From positions 3,286,001 through 3,350,000 of the forward strand of contig OZ244175.1 of assembly GCA_965216535.1 (NCBI GenBank): a stretch of 64,000 nucleotides of DNA, given 5' to 3'. Positions 16,725 to 25,304 of this stretch are shown one piece after another. A model generated the notes under the pieces. The model did not search any database, was not told the origin of the DNA, and saw nothing but the letters and a program-made list of their open reading frames with translations. The position numbers and the translations under genes were made by a program. Origin of the DNA: Hoeflea_A sp965216535. Its GTDB lineage: Bacteria > Pseudomonadota > Alphaproteobacteria > Rhizobiales > Rhizobiaceae. Each line of letters begins with the position of its first letter. Position 1 is the first letter of the stretch.

Positions 16725-18308
16725 ATGAGCAAGATCAAAACAGCCAGCGAAGCGGCGGCCTTGATTGAAAACGGAGCCGTCGTCGCCGTCAACTCGTCCA
16801 GTGGCCTGTGTTGCCCGGACGCAGTTCTTCAGGCCATTGGGGAAAGGTTCGACGCGACAGGCGCGCCGCGCGACTTGACCATGATTCACCCGATCGCTGC
16901 CGGCGATATGTTCGGCACCAAAGGCATCGACCACATTGCCAAACGCGGGCTGATCTCAACCATTCTCGGCGGTTCATATCCCTCCGGACCGTCGTCGGCC
17001 GAGCCGCCGCTGATCTGGCAAATGCTCGGTAACGAGGAAGTGGCGGCCTACAATGTTCCGAGCGGTCTGCTGTTTGACATTCTGCGCGAAGCTGCTGGCA
17101 AGCGGCCTGGCGTGATGACAAAGGTCGGCCTCGATACTTTCGTCGATCCCGACCTTGAAGGCTGCGCCATGAATGACAGCGCCAAGGCGAAACCCATCGT
17201 GCGTAAAATCGAGTTCGACGGCGAGGAGTGGCTCTATTTCCCGGCGATTGCGCCGAATGTCGCCGTCATTCGCGCCAGTACCGCGGATGAGCGCGGAAAT
17301 CTCACCTTCGAGCATGAGGGCGCCACTCTTGGTGCCATGGAATTGGCGCTTGCCGCCCACAATACGGGCGGCACCGTGATTGCCCAGGTCAAACGGGTGG
17401 CGCAGTCGGGCACGCTAAAGCCTCATGATGTCCGTGTGCCGGGCATTCTTGTCGATGCCATCGTTGAGGCGCCAGATCAGCTGCAGACGACCGCGACTGT
17501 CTATGATCCGGCGATTTCCGGGGAACTGTTCAGGCCGCTGGACAGTTTCAGAACGGGGGAATTTGACGTCGGCAAGGTCATTGCCCGCCGTGTGCTTCAG
17601 GAACTGCAATCCGGCTGGGCCGTCAATATCGGTTTTGGAATATCCGCCAATGTGCCGCGCATCCTGTTGGAAGAAGGCCGGCATGGCGAGATCACCTGGG
17701 TGATTGAGCAGGGCGCCGTGGGCGGCGTGCCGCTGCTCGATTTCAAGTTCGGTTGCTCGTCCAACGCCGAGGCGTTCGTCGCTTCGCCGCATCAGTTCAC
17801 GTACTTCCAGGCCGCCGGTTTTGATGCTTCATTGCTGTCGTTCCTGCAGATCGATCGCAACGGCTCGGTCAACGTCTCGAAATTGTCGGCCCGGCCCCAT
17901 GTGACCGCCGGTGCCGGCGGCTTTGTCGACATAACATCACGGGCATCGCGAATCGTCTTTTCCGGCTACTTCAATGCCGGCGCCCGGCTGGGTGTTTCCA
18001 ATGGTGCGCTGCAGATCGAAAAGGAAGGTCGCATCGCCAAAATCGTTGACGAAGTCGAGCAGGTCTCCTTTTCAGGAAAGCGCGCCATGGCTCAGGGGCA
18101 GGACGTGACCTATGTTACCGAACGCTGTGTGTTGAAGTTGACACCGGATGGACTTGTCGTGACAGAAATTGCCCCAGGCGTTGATCTTGAACGGGACGTG
18201 CTAACGAAAGCCGAAACGCCACTAAAAGTGGCTCCCGATCTCAAGGAAATGGAGGCCCGTCTGTTTCAACCAGAGCCCGGCGGATTGGCGCTGCGGCCAG
18301 CGGCCTGA
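16725..18308 (+). CDS. Acyl-CoA:acetate/3-keto acid CoA-transferase (fused alpha and beta subunits)
   Basis: A 527-residue family I CoA-transferase in which both subunits are fused, as in YdiF-type enzymes. It moves CoA from a donor such as acetyl-CoA or succinyl-CoA to a carboxylic acid. The expected catalytic glutamate is E328 in WVIEQGAVGGVPLL. Residues 3-270 form the alpha half and the rest the beta half. GAGGTG precedes the ATG. It probably activates the regulon's acid substrate for the acyl-CoA dehydrogenase, MaoC and SDR enzymes encoded at 24.8-28.4 kb. Confidence 0.9.
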   Translation: MSKIKTASEAAALIENGAVVAVNSSSGLCCPDAVLQAIGERFDATGAPRDLTMIHPIAAGDMFGTKGIDHIAKRGLISTILGGSYPSGPSSAEPPLIWQMLGNEEVAAYNVPSGLLFDILREAAGKRPGVMTKVGLDTFVDPDLEGCAMNDSAKAKPIVRKIEFDGEEWLYFPAIAPNVAVIRASTADERGNLTFEHEGATLGAMELALAAHNTGGTVIAQVKRVAQSGTLKPHDVRVPGILVDAIVEAPDQLQTTATVYDPAISGELFRPLDSFRTGEFDVGKVIARRVLQELQSGWAVNIGFGISANVPRILLEEGRHGEITWVIEQGAVGGVPLLDFKFGCSSNAEAFVASPHQFTYFQAAGFDASLLSFLQIDRNGSVNVSKLSARPHVTAGAGGFVDITSRASRIVFSGYFNAGARLGVSNGALQIEKEGRIAKIVDEVEQVSFSGKRAMAQGQDVTYVTERCVLKLTPDGLVVTEIAPGVDLERDVLTKAETPLKVAPDLKEMEARLFQPEPGGLALRPAA

Positions 18309-18322
18309 GGGCGAAGGAGCTT

Positions 18323-18637
18323 ATGATGATACGCCATTTTGTACTGCTGCGGTTTCGCGACGATGTATCGGCAGAGGTCAAGCAGACCCTGTTCGAGGCT
18401 CTATCAGACCTGCAGGGCCACTTGCAGGGTGTGCTCGGGTTCCATGCTGGCCCGAATGTCAGTGTCGAGACCGACCTGATCCGTGGCTTCAACGATGCTT
18501 TCTGGTTCGATTTCGAGGATGCGGCGGCCCGCGATGCTTACCTGGTCGACGAACGCCACAAGGCTGTTGGCGCGCAACTGGTCGCCCACACGGTCGGTGG
18601 GGTGGACGGAGTTGTTGTGGTCGACATGGACGTTTGA
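18323..18637 (+). CDS. Dabb (stress-responsive A/B barrel) domain protein
   Basis: A 104-residue protein that fits the Dabb fold: it starts MIRHFVLLRFRDDVS and has the pattern of a small dimeric alpha/beta barrel with conserved H and F residues near the N-terminus. Family members are small cytoplasmic proteins, a few of them cyclases or decarboxylases, most of unknown role. It follows the CoA-transferase gene by 14 bases after GAAGGAG, so it is probably co-transcribed and may act on the same substrate. Function is not known. Confidence 0.8.
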   Translation: MMIRHFVLLRFRDDVSAEVKQTLFEALSDLQGHLQGVLGFHAGPNVSVETDLIRGFNDAFWFDFEDAAARDAYLVDERHKAVGAQLVAHTVGGVDGVVVVDMDV

Positions 18638-18645
18638 TCGCCCTG

Positions 18646-18698
18646 GCGCGTTCCCTTTGTTGGCTCACGTCGTCTGGCGAGGCACATAGGGAGCGCGC
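18646..18698. terminator. Possible bidirectional terminator stem
   Basis: GCGCGTTCCCT (18646-18656) can pair with AGGGAGCGCGC (18688-18698) with one G-T wobble, around a 31-base loop. It lies between the convergent Dabb gene (stop 18637) and the LysR gene (stop 18701). The loop is long and there is no clear T-tract, so the role as a terminator is uncertain. Confidence 0.35.
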
Positions 18699-18700
18699 AA

Positions 18701-19645
18701 TTAGGCTGAGAACCAGGTTGGTACGACAACGCCGGCTTGTTTGGCGATCCAGTCGAAGACCCTTTGGGGCGCCTGGCGAACACCGTCGCTGTCCTGGGAC
18801 ATGATGTAGCCTGCCTTGCTGACAACAACATCCGGTGTGGCCTGAACCAGCGTCCCCTGGTTGAGAAGACCGTCAATCAGCCCCAGCCAGCCAAGAGCCA
18901 CCCCTTCGCCAGCCACCGCAGCCTGTGTGACCATGTCGTAGTTGTTGAAGCTCAGGTAGTTGTGTTTTCGGTGATCGACGATTCCGAGACTTCGGAACCA
19001 GCCCTGCCAGGTCTGCCATTCCGCCGTTGGCGGGCGCGACAGGCTGACCAGCTGTGTTTTGAGCAGGTCCTCCGGACCCGAAAATGGGCCGTTTTTTGCC
19101 AGATAATCCGGGCTGCAGACGGCGGCGACCCGTTCTTCCAGAATCAAGGTGCCGCCCCTGTTCAGTTTTTCCGTGCCACCGACGTGGATGGTGATGTCAC
19201 AATCGTCCAGGTTGTCCTGCGGCGGAACTTGTGATGCCAGGATCTGGATCTCTACCTCATCGTTGAGTTCGGAGCGCAAATGCGACAGGCGCGGCAGCAG
19301 CCAGAAAGTGGAAAAGGCAAAATCGGCACTGATTCGAACCTTTGGTTTCAGTTTTCGCTCAAGCAGTGATGCCACCGAATTCTGCATCTGGTTCATTGCC
19401 GGGGCGACCACGTTGAGCAGGCGCATGCCCTCGTTGGTTAGCGCCACGCCACGATGTTCGCGTCTGAACAGCAAAACACCCAATTCCGTTTCAAGGCTTT
19501 TGATCCGCTGTGAAATCGAGGATTGCGTCTGACCAATCGCAGCAGCGGCATCGGTAAAGTTTCCGTGGCGGGCAACCAGATGGCAGACGTAGAGCCCCGA
19601 CAGGTACTGATAGAACTTGACATTAGATTGGCTAATATCGCTCAT
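18701..19645 (-). CDS. LysR family transcriptional regulator
   Basis: A 314-residue LysR protein. The N-terminal helix-turn-helix spans about residues 18-77 and contains NFTDAAAAIGQTQSSISQRI and the wing REHRGVALTNEGMRL, followed by the co-inducer binding domain. The start at 19645 is favoured because the HTH begins at the usual distance; 25 residues of the longer frame have no family support. The gene diverges from the BCCT transporter gene at 19762, which makes that carrier and the following binding protein its likely targets. The intergenic region (19646-19761) shows no convincing long palindrome. Confidence 0.88.
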   Translation of the reverse strand: MSDISQSNVKFYQYLSGLYVCHLVARHGNFTDAAAAIGQTQSSISQRIKSLETELGVLLFRREHRGVALTNEGMRLLNVVAPAMNQMQNSVASLLERKLKPKVRISADFAFSTFWLLPRLSHLRSELNDEVEIQILASQVPPQDNLDDCDITIHVGGTEKLNRGGTLILEERVAAVCSPDYLAKNGPFSGPEDLLKTQLVSLSRPPTAEWQTWQGWFRSLGIVDHRKHNYLSFNNYDMVTQAAVAGEGVALGWLGLIDGLLNQGTLVQATPDVVVSKAGYIMSQDSDGVRQAPQRVFDWIAKQAGVVVPTWFSA

Positions 19646-19761
19646 AACAAAAGACCCTCTGCAAATCCCATAAAAACTGTAACACACTCCCTCATCTGGA
19701 ATTATGTTTCCGAATGTCATTGTTTAATTCGATGGCTTTGATTTCAAACAGGAGGGGGGCG

Positions 19762-21453
19762 ATGGCCGTCAAACCAGCGCTTACAGATCTGCCGATTGCG
19801 ACCGCTGACAGCGGATTTTATGCGGGCTTCAGCCACATGGTGACGATCTGCTCGAAGATCCTGATCGAGGGACTCGTCGTGTGGGCGATCGCCTTTCCGG
19901 AGCAATCGGGAGCGGTCCTCAACGGCATCAACGGTTTCATCCTCTCTTCCTTTGGCGCCTGGTACATCTGGACCGTTACTCTGTTCGTGCTGGTGTGTAT
20001 CGGATTGGCGATCTGGCCGGCGGGCGGCCGCCTGAAATTGGGGCTGGACAGCGACGTCCCGGAGTTTTCGAACTTCTCCTGGTTCTCCATGATGTTCGGT
20101 GCAGGCATCGGCGTGGGTATGCTGACATGGTCGGTTGCCGAACCCGTCTATCACTTCAACAACAACCCTGAGGTGATTCAGGGCATCACCAATGCCGGCA
20201 ATGTGGACAATATCCGCATGGCCTACAAATGGTCGTTCCTTCATTGGGGACTGGGAGCCTGGGCCTGTTACGCGATTGCCGGACTTGCGCTTGGGTTCTT
20301 CAGCTACCGCCGCGGCCTGCCGCTGACAATGCGTTCGTCGCTGACGCCATTGTTCGGTCAGCGCCTGTCCGGGTCGACCGGCAATCTGGTCGACATCGTA
20401 GCAGTTGTGGCCACGATCCTCGGTGTGGCGCAGACGCTCGGCTTCGGCGTCGAACAGTTCGTTTCGGGGCTGACCCGAATCGGGATCGGCGGTCTGACCA
20501 ATGAGGCAGGCACGGCGAACACCGCCGGGGTTCTCGTCGCCATCGTTGTCATCATGGTGGCCTCGACGCTGTCGGCGCTATCCGGCGTGGGCAAAGGCAT
20601 CAAATGGCTCTCCAATCTGAACATGGGGCTCAGCATCGCCTTGCTGACGTTTTTCCTGCTGTTCGGCTCCACATTCTTCGGCCTTCAGGCACTCGTCGTC
20701 GGGCTTTGGGATTACCTGGTCGCACTGCCGGAAATGAGTTTCCGTGTGTGGCGTGGTGATGGAAATCCCGACAGCGTAGCAACGAAACTGGAGAGCTGGC
20801 AGGGCGGTTGGTCGGTGTTTTACTGGGCGTGGTGGATTGCCTTTGCGCCCTTTGTCGGTCTGTTCCTGGCGCGTATTTCCAAAGGGCGTTCCATTCGCGA
20901 GTTCGTGCTTGGAGCGATGATTGTGCCATCGCTGATGTGCTTCGTCTGGTTCACCTGGGCTGGTGGAACCGCCATCGATCTGACCCTGGGTCAGGTTGCA
21001 TCCGGTGCAATCGACACCGTCAAGGACGGTGAGATTTTCTCGGTGCCCGACGGAGACAAGATCTTTGCGATGACCAATCTGATGCTGGCGCCGATCTCCA
21101 CCTTTCTGGCGTGGCTCATGGCGCTTATGATCGTCGTGCTGCTGATGACCTATCTGGTGACGACGGCGGATTCGGCCGTGCTGATCGTCAACACGATCAA
21201 CGCTGCCGGCGACGAAGGTCCGAAGGCCCGCCCGCACATCATCTTCTGGGGTGTAGCGCTTGGTGCGGTCGTGGCAGCCCTCCTGCTGGTCGGAGGCCTC
21301 AAGGCGATTCAGACCGCCATGGTAATCGGAGCGTTGCCGTTCTCACTGGTCATGGTCCTGCAGTGCCTTGCCCTGGTCAAGGCGATTTATAACGATGGTC
21401 GGCGCGAAAAGGCCGGAATAGCGACGACCTTCTCGTCTGAAGCCGCGGAGTGA
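19762..21453 (+). CDS. BCCT family transporter (betaine/choline/carnitine type)
   Basis: A 563-residue secondary carrier with about 12 membrane segments. The family hallmark is clear in YWAWWIAFAPFVGLFLARIS near residue 355, and the glycine-rich GAGIGVGMLTWS near residue 115 is the Na+/substrate region typical of BCCT proteins. The start at 19762 is used because GGAGGGG lies 5-10 bases upstream; the frame could begin at 19714. It imports a quaternary ammonium or related zwitterion, for osmoprotection or as a nutrient. A betaine-type binding protein is encoded next, which is unusual for a BCCT carrier. Confidence 0.92.
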   Translation: MAVKPALTDLPIATADSGFYAGFSHMVTICSKILIEGLVVWAIAFPEQSGAVLNGINGFILSSFGAWYIWTVTLFVLVCIGLAIWPAGGRLKLGLDSDVPEFSNFSWFSMMFGAGIGVGMLTWSVAEPVYHFNNNPEVIQGITNAGNVDNIRMAYKWSFLHWGLGAWACYAIAGLALGFFSYRRGLPLTMRSSLTPLFGQRLSGSTGNLVDIVAVVATILGVAQTLGFGVEQFVSGLTRIGIGGLTNEAGTANTAGVLVAIVVIMVASTLSALSGVGKGIKWLSNLNMGLSIALLTFFLLFGSTFFGLQALVVGLWDYLVALPEMSFRVWRGDGNPDSVATKLESWQGGWSVFYWAWWIAFAPFVGLFLARISKGRSIREFVLGAMIVPSLMCFVWFTWAGGTAIDLTLGQVASGAIDTVKDGEIFSVPDGDKIFAMTNLMLAPISTFLAWLMALMIVVLLMTYLVTTADSAVLIVNTINAAGDEGPKARPHIIFWGVALGAVVAALLLVGGLKAIQTAMVIGALPFSLVMVLQCLALVKAIYNDGRREKAGIATTFSSEAAE

Positions 21454-21517
21454 TCTGCCTTGGTGTGGCTATTTTCAACTGGGTTCGAGAGCGGCCGCAA
21501 AGTCAAAGGAGACAGGC

Positions 21518-22474
21518 ATGGTTTCTAACAAGCTGGTAGCGCTGGGCTGCGCCGCGGCCATCGCCCTGCACGGGCCCGCGGCCATGGCCGCCGATATCGT
21601 CATCGGAGTCCCGAACTGGCCATCCGTGCGGGCCACCGCACATATCCTCAAAGTTGCCCTCGAAAACAATCTCGGTCTCGAGGTCGAGCTGCGGGACGGC
21701 TCCAACACACAGGTTTTCGATGCCATGGATGCCGGCACCATGCACGTGCATCCGGAGGCCTGGCTGCCCAATGTGGATCACCTTCGGCGTAAATACGTCA
21801 TCGCCAACAAGTCGGTGAAGATGCATCCCAGTGGCGCCACCGGCGAGCAGGGCATGTGCGTCACCAAGGGCACAGCCGAGCGAACCGGGATCAAGGGCAT
21901 CAAGGACCTGCGAAATCCCGAGATGGCAAAGAAATTTGATGCCACCGGCGACGGCAAGGGTGACGTTTGGATCGGAGCGGACGGCTGGGGCTCGACACCG
22001 ATCGAACAGGTGCGGGCGCGCTCCTACGGTTACGATAAAACCATGAATCTGCGGATCATGGAGGAGCGGGAAGCGCACGCTGAGGTCGCCAAGGCCGTCG
22101 AGCAGGACAAGGACATCGTCTTCTTCTGCTACACGCCGCATCACATTTTCGCCTCGCACGATCTGGTGATGCTGGAAGAGCCGGAATACGACGCAACCAA
22201 ATGGATCATCGTGCCGCCGTCTCCGACGCCGGGCTGGCTGGAGAAGTCGAGTGCGCCGGTTGCCTGGGATACGGCACGTCTGCACATCAGTTATGCGACC
22301 TCACTCGAAAAGGATCAGCCCAAAGCGGCTGCAGCACTGGAAAAGGTATCGCTCAGTACAGACACACTGACGGCGATGACCCATGCTCTCGAGGTCAAGA
22401 AGAAAGATCCGGCTGAGTTCGCCGCCGAATGGGTCGAGCAGAACAAACCGATCGTAGATGCCTGGTTCGAGTAG
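21518..22474 (+). CDS. Glycine betaine/quaternary amine-type substrate-binding protein (OpuAC)
   Basis: A 318-residue exported protein with a cleavable signal (hydrophobic residues 6-22, then AMAADIV). The mature part has the OpuAC layout, including IGVPNWPSVRATAHILKVAL and DGSNTQVFDAMDAGTMHVHP. Aromatic residues for a cation cage are present (W38, W87), although the exact cage cannot be assigned by eye. No permease or ATPase follows; its neighbour upstream is a BCCT carrier. The ligand could be a betaine, but this subgroup also binds other charged molecules. Confidence 0.85.
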   Translation: MVSNKLVALGCAAAIALHGPAAMAADIVIGVPNWPSVRATAHILKVALENNLGLEVELRDGSNTQVFDAMDAGTMHVHPEAWLPNVDHLRRKYVIANKSVKMHPSGATGEQGMCVTKGTAERTGIKGIKDLRNPEMAKKFDATGDGKGDVWIGADGWGSTPIEQVRARSYGYDKTMNLRIMEEREAHAEVAKAVEQDKDIVFFCYTPHHIFASHDLVMLEEPEYDATKWIIVPPSPTPGWLEKSSAPVAWDTARLHISYATSLEKDQPKAAAALEKVSLSTDTLTAMTHALEVKKKDPAEFAAEWVEQNKPIVDAWFE

Positions 22475-22485
22475 GTGAGCCCTGG

Positions 22486-23646
22486 TCAGCGTAGCGCTCT
22501 GGCCACAAGCCCCATGATCCGTGTGTCTACGGATCGGCCGTTGTCGTGGTAATTGCCGGCAAACACCGTGATTGCCAGTCCCGCTTCCGGCAAAATGAAA
22601 ACGCCTTGGTTGCCGTAGCCGGCAGCGCGGATCACGTTGCTGCCCGTTATCGGCGAGCGGCCGTCACTCAGTGTGCCCGGATACCAGTAGTAGCCGTAGC
22701 CATAGGCGCCGCCGGATGCCCAGGGAATGTCCTCTACATGGCGGGTGGTCGAGATTCGCAGCCAGTCAACCGGCACCAATTGTCGGCCTTGCCACACGCC
22801 ATCATGCAGGACAAGCGAAGCGATTTTTGCGAGGTCACGGGCTCGCAGTCGCAATCCGGCGCCGGCGCTTGGAAAGCTCTCCGGTGGCCAGGCGCGGGGA
22901 CGGAGCCATTCATAGTCGGTGATGCCGAGTGGGCCGAAAAGCACCTCGTCGGCGAAATCCGTCAGGGGCTTTCCGGTCAGGTGTTCGATAACACCAGCGG
23001 TGACGTCGGTCAGTCCGCTGTTGTAATTCCAACGGCTTCCGGGCGGATTCTGAAGCCCTTTGGACAACACGTATCCGACGGGGTCGCTGGTCGAGTTGTA
23101 CCGTTTGAAATCATTTCGTTCATCTGAATAGGACGCGATCGTCTCGTTCCACGCAAGGCCGGCTGTCATGGTCAGAACATGATGCAGGGTTATTGCGCTC
23201 AGCTCGCCGTCGAGATCATCCCTGTCCGGAAAGAAGCTGGCAACAGGGCTAGCAAGGGCATCTTCGGCGGCGTCACCGAGGGCGATACCGAGCAGCAGCG
23301 ACGTTACACTTTTGGTGACAGAGCGAACATCGTGTCGGGTTGTTTGGCCGTGTTCGACAAGGCCAAGGTCTCCGGTCATACTGATGTCTTCGCCCGGCCG
23401 GTAATGCTCAAAAACCAGCTTTCCATTGTGTTCAATCAGCAGCGCATGAACATTGGGGATCCAGCCGCTGTCAATCTTCTCGACGAGTTCGGAAAGCGCC
23501 TGGGTGTCAAATCCCGCGTCTGTGGGTTTGGCAACCTCCCACCCATCAGCGAGTGTGGCAGGAGCAGCGTCAATCTCCTCGGCGGTCGACGTCAGTGGCA
23601 CACAAAGTGCCATAAGGCCGTACAGAACGTGACGCCGGTTGAACAT
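22486..23646 (-). CDS. Serine hydrolase (beta-lactamase family, class C-like)
   Basis: A 386-residue penicillin-binding-protein-like hydrolase with a short signal (MFNRRHVLYGLMALCVPLTS) and the active-site motif S109-V-T-K112. A tyrosine motif YNSG follows near residue 210. The start at 23646 (ATG, with a weak GAAGG upstream) is preferred over a TTG at 23661. Members of this group are esterases, amidases or D-peptidases in the periplasm; antibiotic resistance is not implied. It converges with the betaine-type binding-protein gene, 11 bases apart. Confidence 0.85.
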   Translation of the reverse strand: MFNRRHVLYGLMALCVPLTSTAEEIDAAPATLADGWEVAKPTDAGFDTQALSELVEKIDSGWIPNVHALLIEHNGKLVFEHYRPGEDISMTGDLGLVEHGQTTRHDVRSVTKSVTSLLLGIALGDAAEDALASPVASFFPDRDDLDGELSAITLHHVLTMTAGLAWNETIASYSDERNDFKRYNSTSDPVGYVLSKGLQNPPGSRWNYNSGLTDVTAGVIEHLTGKPLTDFADEVLFGPLGITDYEWLRPRAWPPESFPSAGAGLRLRARDLAKIASLVLHDGVWQGRQLVPVDWLRISTTRHVEDIPWASGGAYGYGYYWYPGTLSDGRSPITGSNVIRAAGYGNQGVFILPEAGLAITVFAGNYHDNGRSVDTRIMGLVARALR

Positions 23647-23756
23647 GGGTTGCCTTCTCAATCAAAGGGCAAGGTATTCAATTGGTTCGGCGCTTACAAT
23701 GCAGGATAAGTATTGTCGGGACTCAGGTTTTCGCGCTTCGCGATGCAGCAACGGTA

Positions 23757-24770
23757 TCAGATTTCCAGGCTGCTGGCGTAAGCAAACAAAGCCGGAGAAC
23801 CGCCGGTATGAATGAAGATGACGTTGTCTTTTTTGCGCCAGCGTTCTTCTCTCACCAGCGCCATGAGACCGGCCAAACCCTTGGCCGAATAAACCGGATC
23901 GAGCACCAGGCCTTCGAGGGAACCGGCAATCTTGAGGGCTTCGATGGTTGCAGTGTGGGGGACGCCATAAGCAGGTCCGGCGTGTCCAGCCACAACCTCG
24001 ACAGCAGATTTGCGAAAATCCGTGTCCAGCAATTCAGCCGCGCCCGTTGCAAATCGAGTGACATCGTTTCGGACGCGGGTCGACTCCGCATCGATGTCGA
24101 TCCCAACAACGTCTGTCGTCGGTAATTCCAGTGCCGCACCTATGGCAATGCCTGCCTGGGTCGCGCCGCTGCCGGAACAGTGAACGATTGCCGCCGGTGT
24201 GAATCCCAAGGATGTCGACTGTGCTGCCAGTTCGGACACAACGGAGGCGTATCCAACCGCGCCCAGCGCGCTGGAAACACCATAAGGCACCATGAACGGT
24301 CGTTTGCCCTGTTCACGCAAGCGATCGCATAGGGAGGTGATTGCCGCATTGCGGTCGCCGTCCCAGGTCACATGGTGAAGCTGCGCGCCGAACAGGCGGT
24401 TCAGCAACGCATTGCCGGAGGTTTCATATTCAGCAGAGGGAGCGGTGACGCGTCCATGGTAGACGGCCAGATGGCATTCAAGCCCCAGCCTGGCTGCCGC
24501 GGCGGCGACTTGTCGCTGACTGTTCGATTGGACGACACCGCCGGAGACCAGTGCATCGGCACCTGATTCCAGCGCCTCGTGAAGGACGAAATCCAGTTTT
24601 CGCAACTTGTTTCCGCCAAATCCAAGGCCGGTCATGTCTTCGCGCTTTACCCACAAACGTGGTCCGCCAAGATAAGCGCTAAGTCGCTTCAACGGCTCCA
24701 AGGGGGTGTCGGGCCGGGAGATGCCCACGCGGGGAAAGCGTTTGAGCTTTTCGGAAAGAGACTGAGTCAT
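23757..24770 (-). CDS. PLP-dependent D-cysteine desulfhydrase/ACC deaminase family protein
   Basis: A 337-residue fold type II PLP enzyme. The Schiff-base lysine is K55 in GFGGNKLRKLD, the phosphate or carboxylate loop is SNSQRQ near residue 82, and the glycine-rich phosphate-binding loop is HCSGSGATQAG. The family includes D-cysteine desulfhydrase, L-cysteate sulfo-lyase and 1-aminocyclopropane-1-carboxylate deaminase. The eye cannot decide between these. It is a single minus-strand gene between the serine hydrolase and the MaoC gene. Confidence 0.86.
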   Translation of the reverse strand: MTQSLSEKLKRFPRVGISRPDTPLEPLKRLSAYLGGPRLWVKREDMTGLGFGGNKLRKLDFVLHEALESGADALVSGGVVQSNSQRQVAAAAARLGLECHLAVYHGRVTAPSAEYETSGNALLNRLFGAQLHHVTWDGDRNAAITSLCDRLREQGKRPFMVPYGVSSALGAVGYASVVSELAAQSTSLGFTPAAIVHCSGSGATQAGIAIGAALELPTTDVVGIDIDAESTRVRNDVTRFATGAAELLDTDFRKSAVEVVAGHAGPAYGVPHTATIEALKIAGSLEGLVLDPVYSAKGLAGLMALVREERWRKKDNVIFIHTGGSPALFAYASSLEI

Positions 24771-24815
24771 TGCCGGAAGGGTAGGGCATTGGCCCACCGG
24801 CGGGAAGTCAGACCG

Positions 24816-25304
24816 TTATCGGCCGACCGGCTGACGTCCTCGATACAGCATCAGTTGATTGCTGCCAGACTGCACCGTTTCACTATCCTGGTTGACGACG
24901 TCACCCGCAAGCCGAACGATGCCTCTGTCTGTTTGCCGGGTTTCGCGTTTTTCAGCGATGGTCAACGTAGCCGTAATGGTGTCGCCGATCAGCACCGGTC
25001 GTTGGAAGGACCAGTCCCAGCCGAGCGAGGCGATCGCGTCGAACCGCGCTTCGACCTGGTTTTTCAGCCCGTCAACGAGCGAAAGCACCAGAAGTCCGTG
25101 GGCCACACGGCCGCGAAAACCGTGTGCCCGAGCCCGTTCGTCCGACATGTGTATTTCAAAGCGGTCGCCGGTCAGATCGGCAAACCGGTCGATCTGGTCG
25201 GCGGTGATTGTCAGTGTGGAGGTGCGGAACCAATCTCCGACCTCCACCGTGTCGAAGTTGAACGTACCTTCTGTGAGTTCGCGGCCGTCGGACACGCGGT
25301 TCAA
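24816..25304 (-). CDS. MaoC family dehydratase (enoyl-CoA hydratase-like)
   Basis: A 162-residue hot-dog fold protein with the hydratase motif at residues about 30-65. FADLTGDRFEIHMSDERA supplies the catalytic aspartate and histidine, and GFRGRVAHG closes the motif. Such enzymes hydrate trans-2-enoyl-CoA to 3-hydroxyacyl-CoA. Its start overlaps the stop of the aldo/keto reductase gene by ATGA, so both are in one transcript under operator copy C. It supplies the hydration step between the acyl-CoA dehydrogenase and the SDR of the same regulon. Confidence 0.88.
   Translation of the reverse strand: MNRVSDGRELTEGTFNFDTVEVGDWFRTSTLTITADQIDRFADLTGDRFEIHMSDERARAHGFRGRVAHGLLVLSLVDGLKNQVEARFDAIASLGWDWSFQRPVLIGDTITATLTIAEKRETRQTDRGIVRLAGDVVNQDSETVQSGSNQLMLYRGRQPVGR

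Noticed and set aside
22486..23646. Beta-lactamase resistance gene
   Set aside because: The protein has the SxxK motif, but the tyrosine motif is not the class C form, and the wider family is mainly esterases and peptidases.
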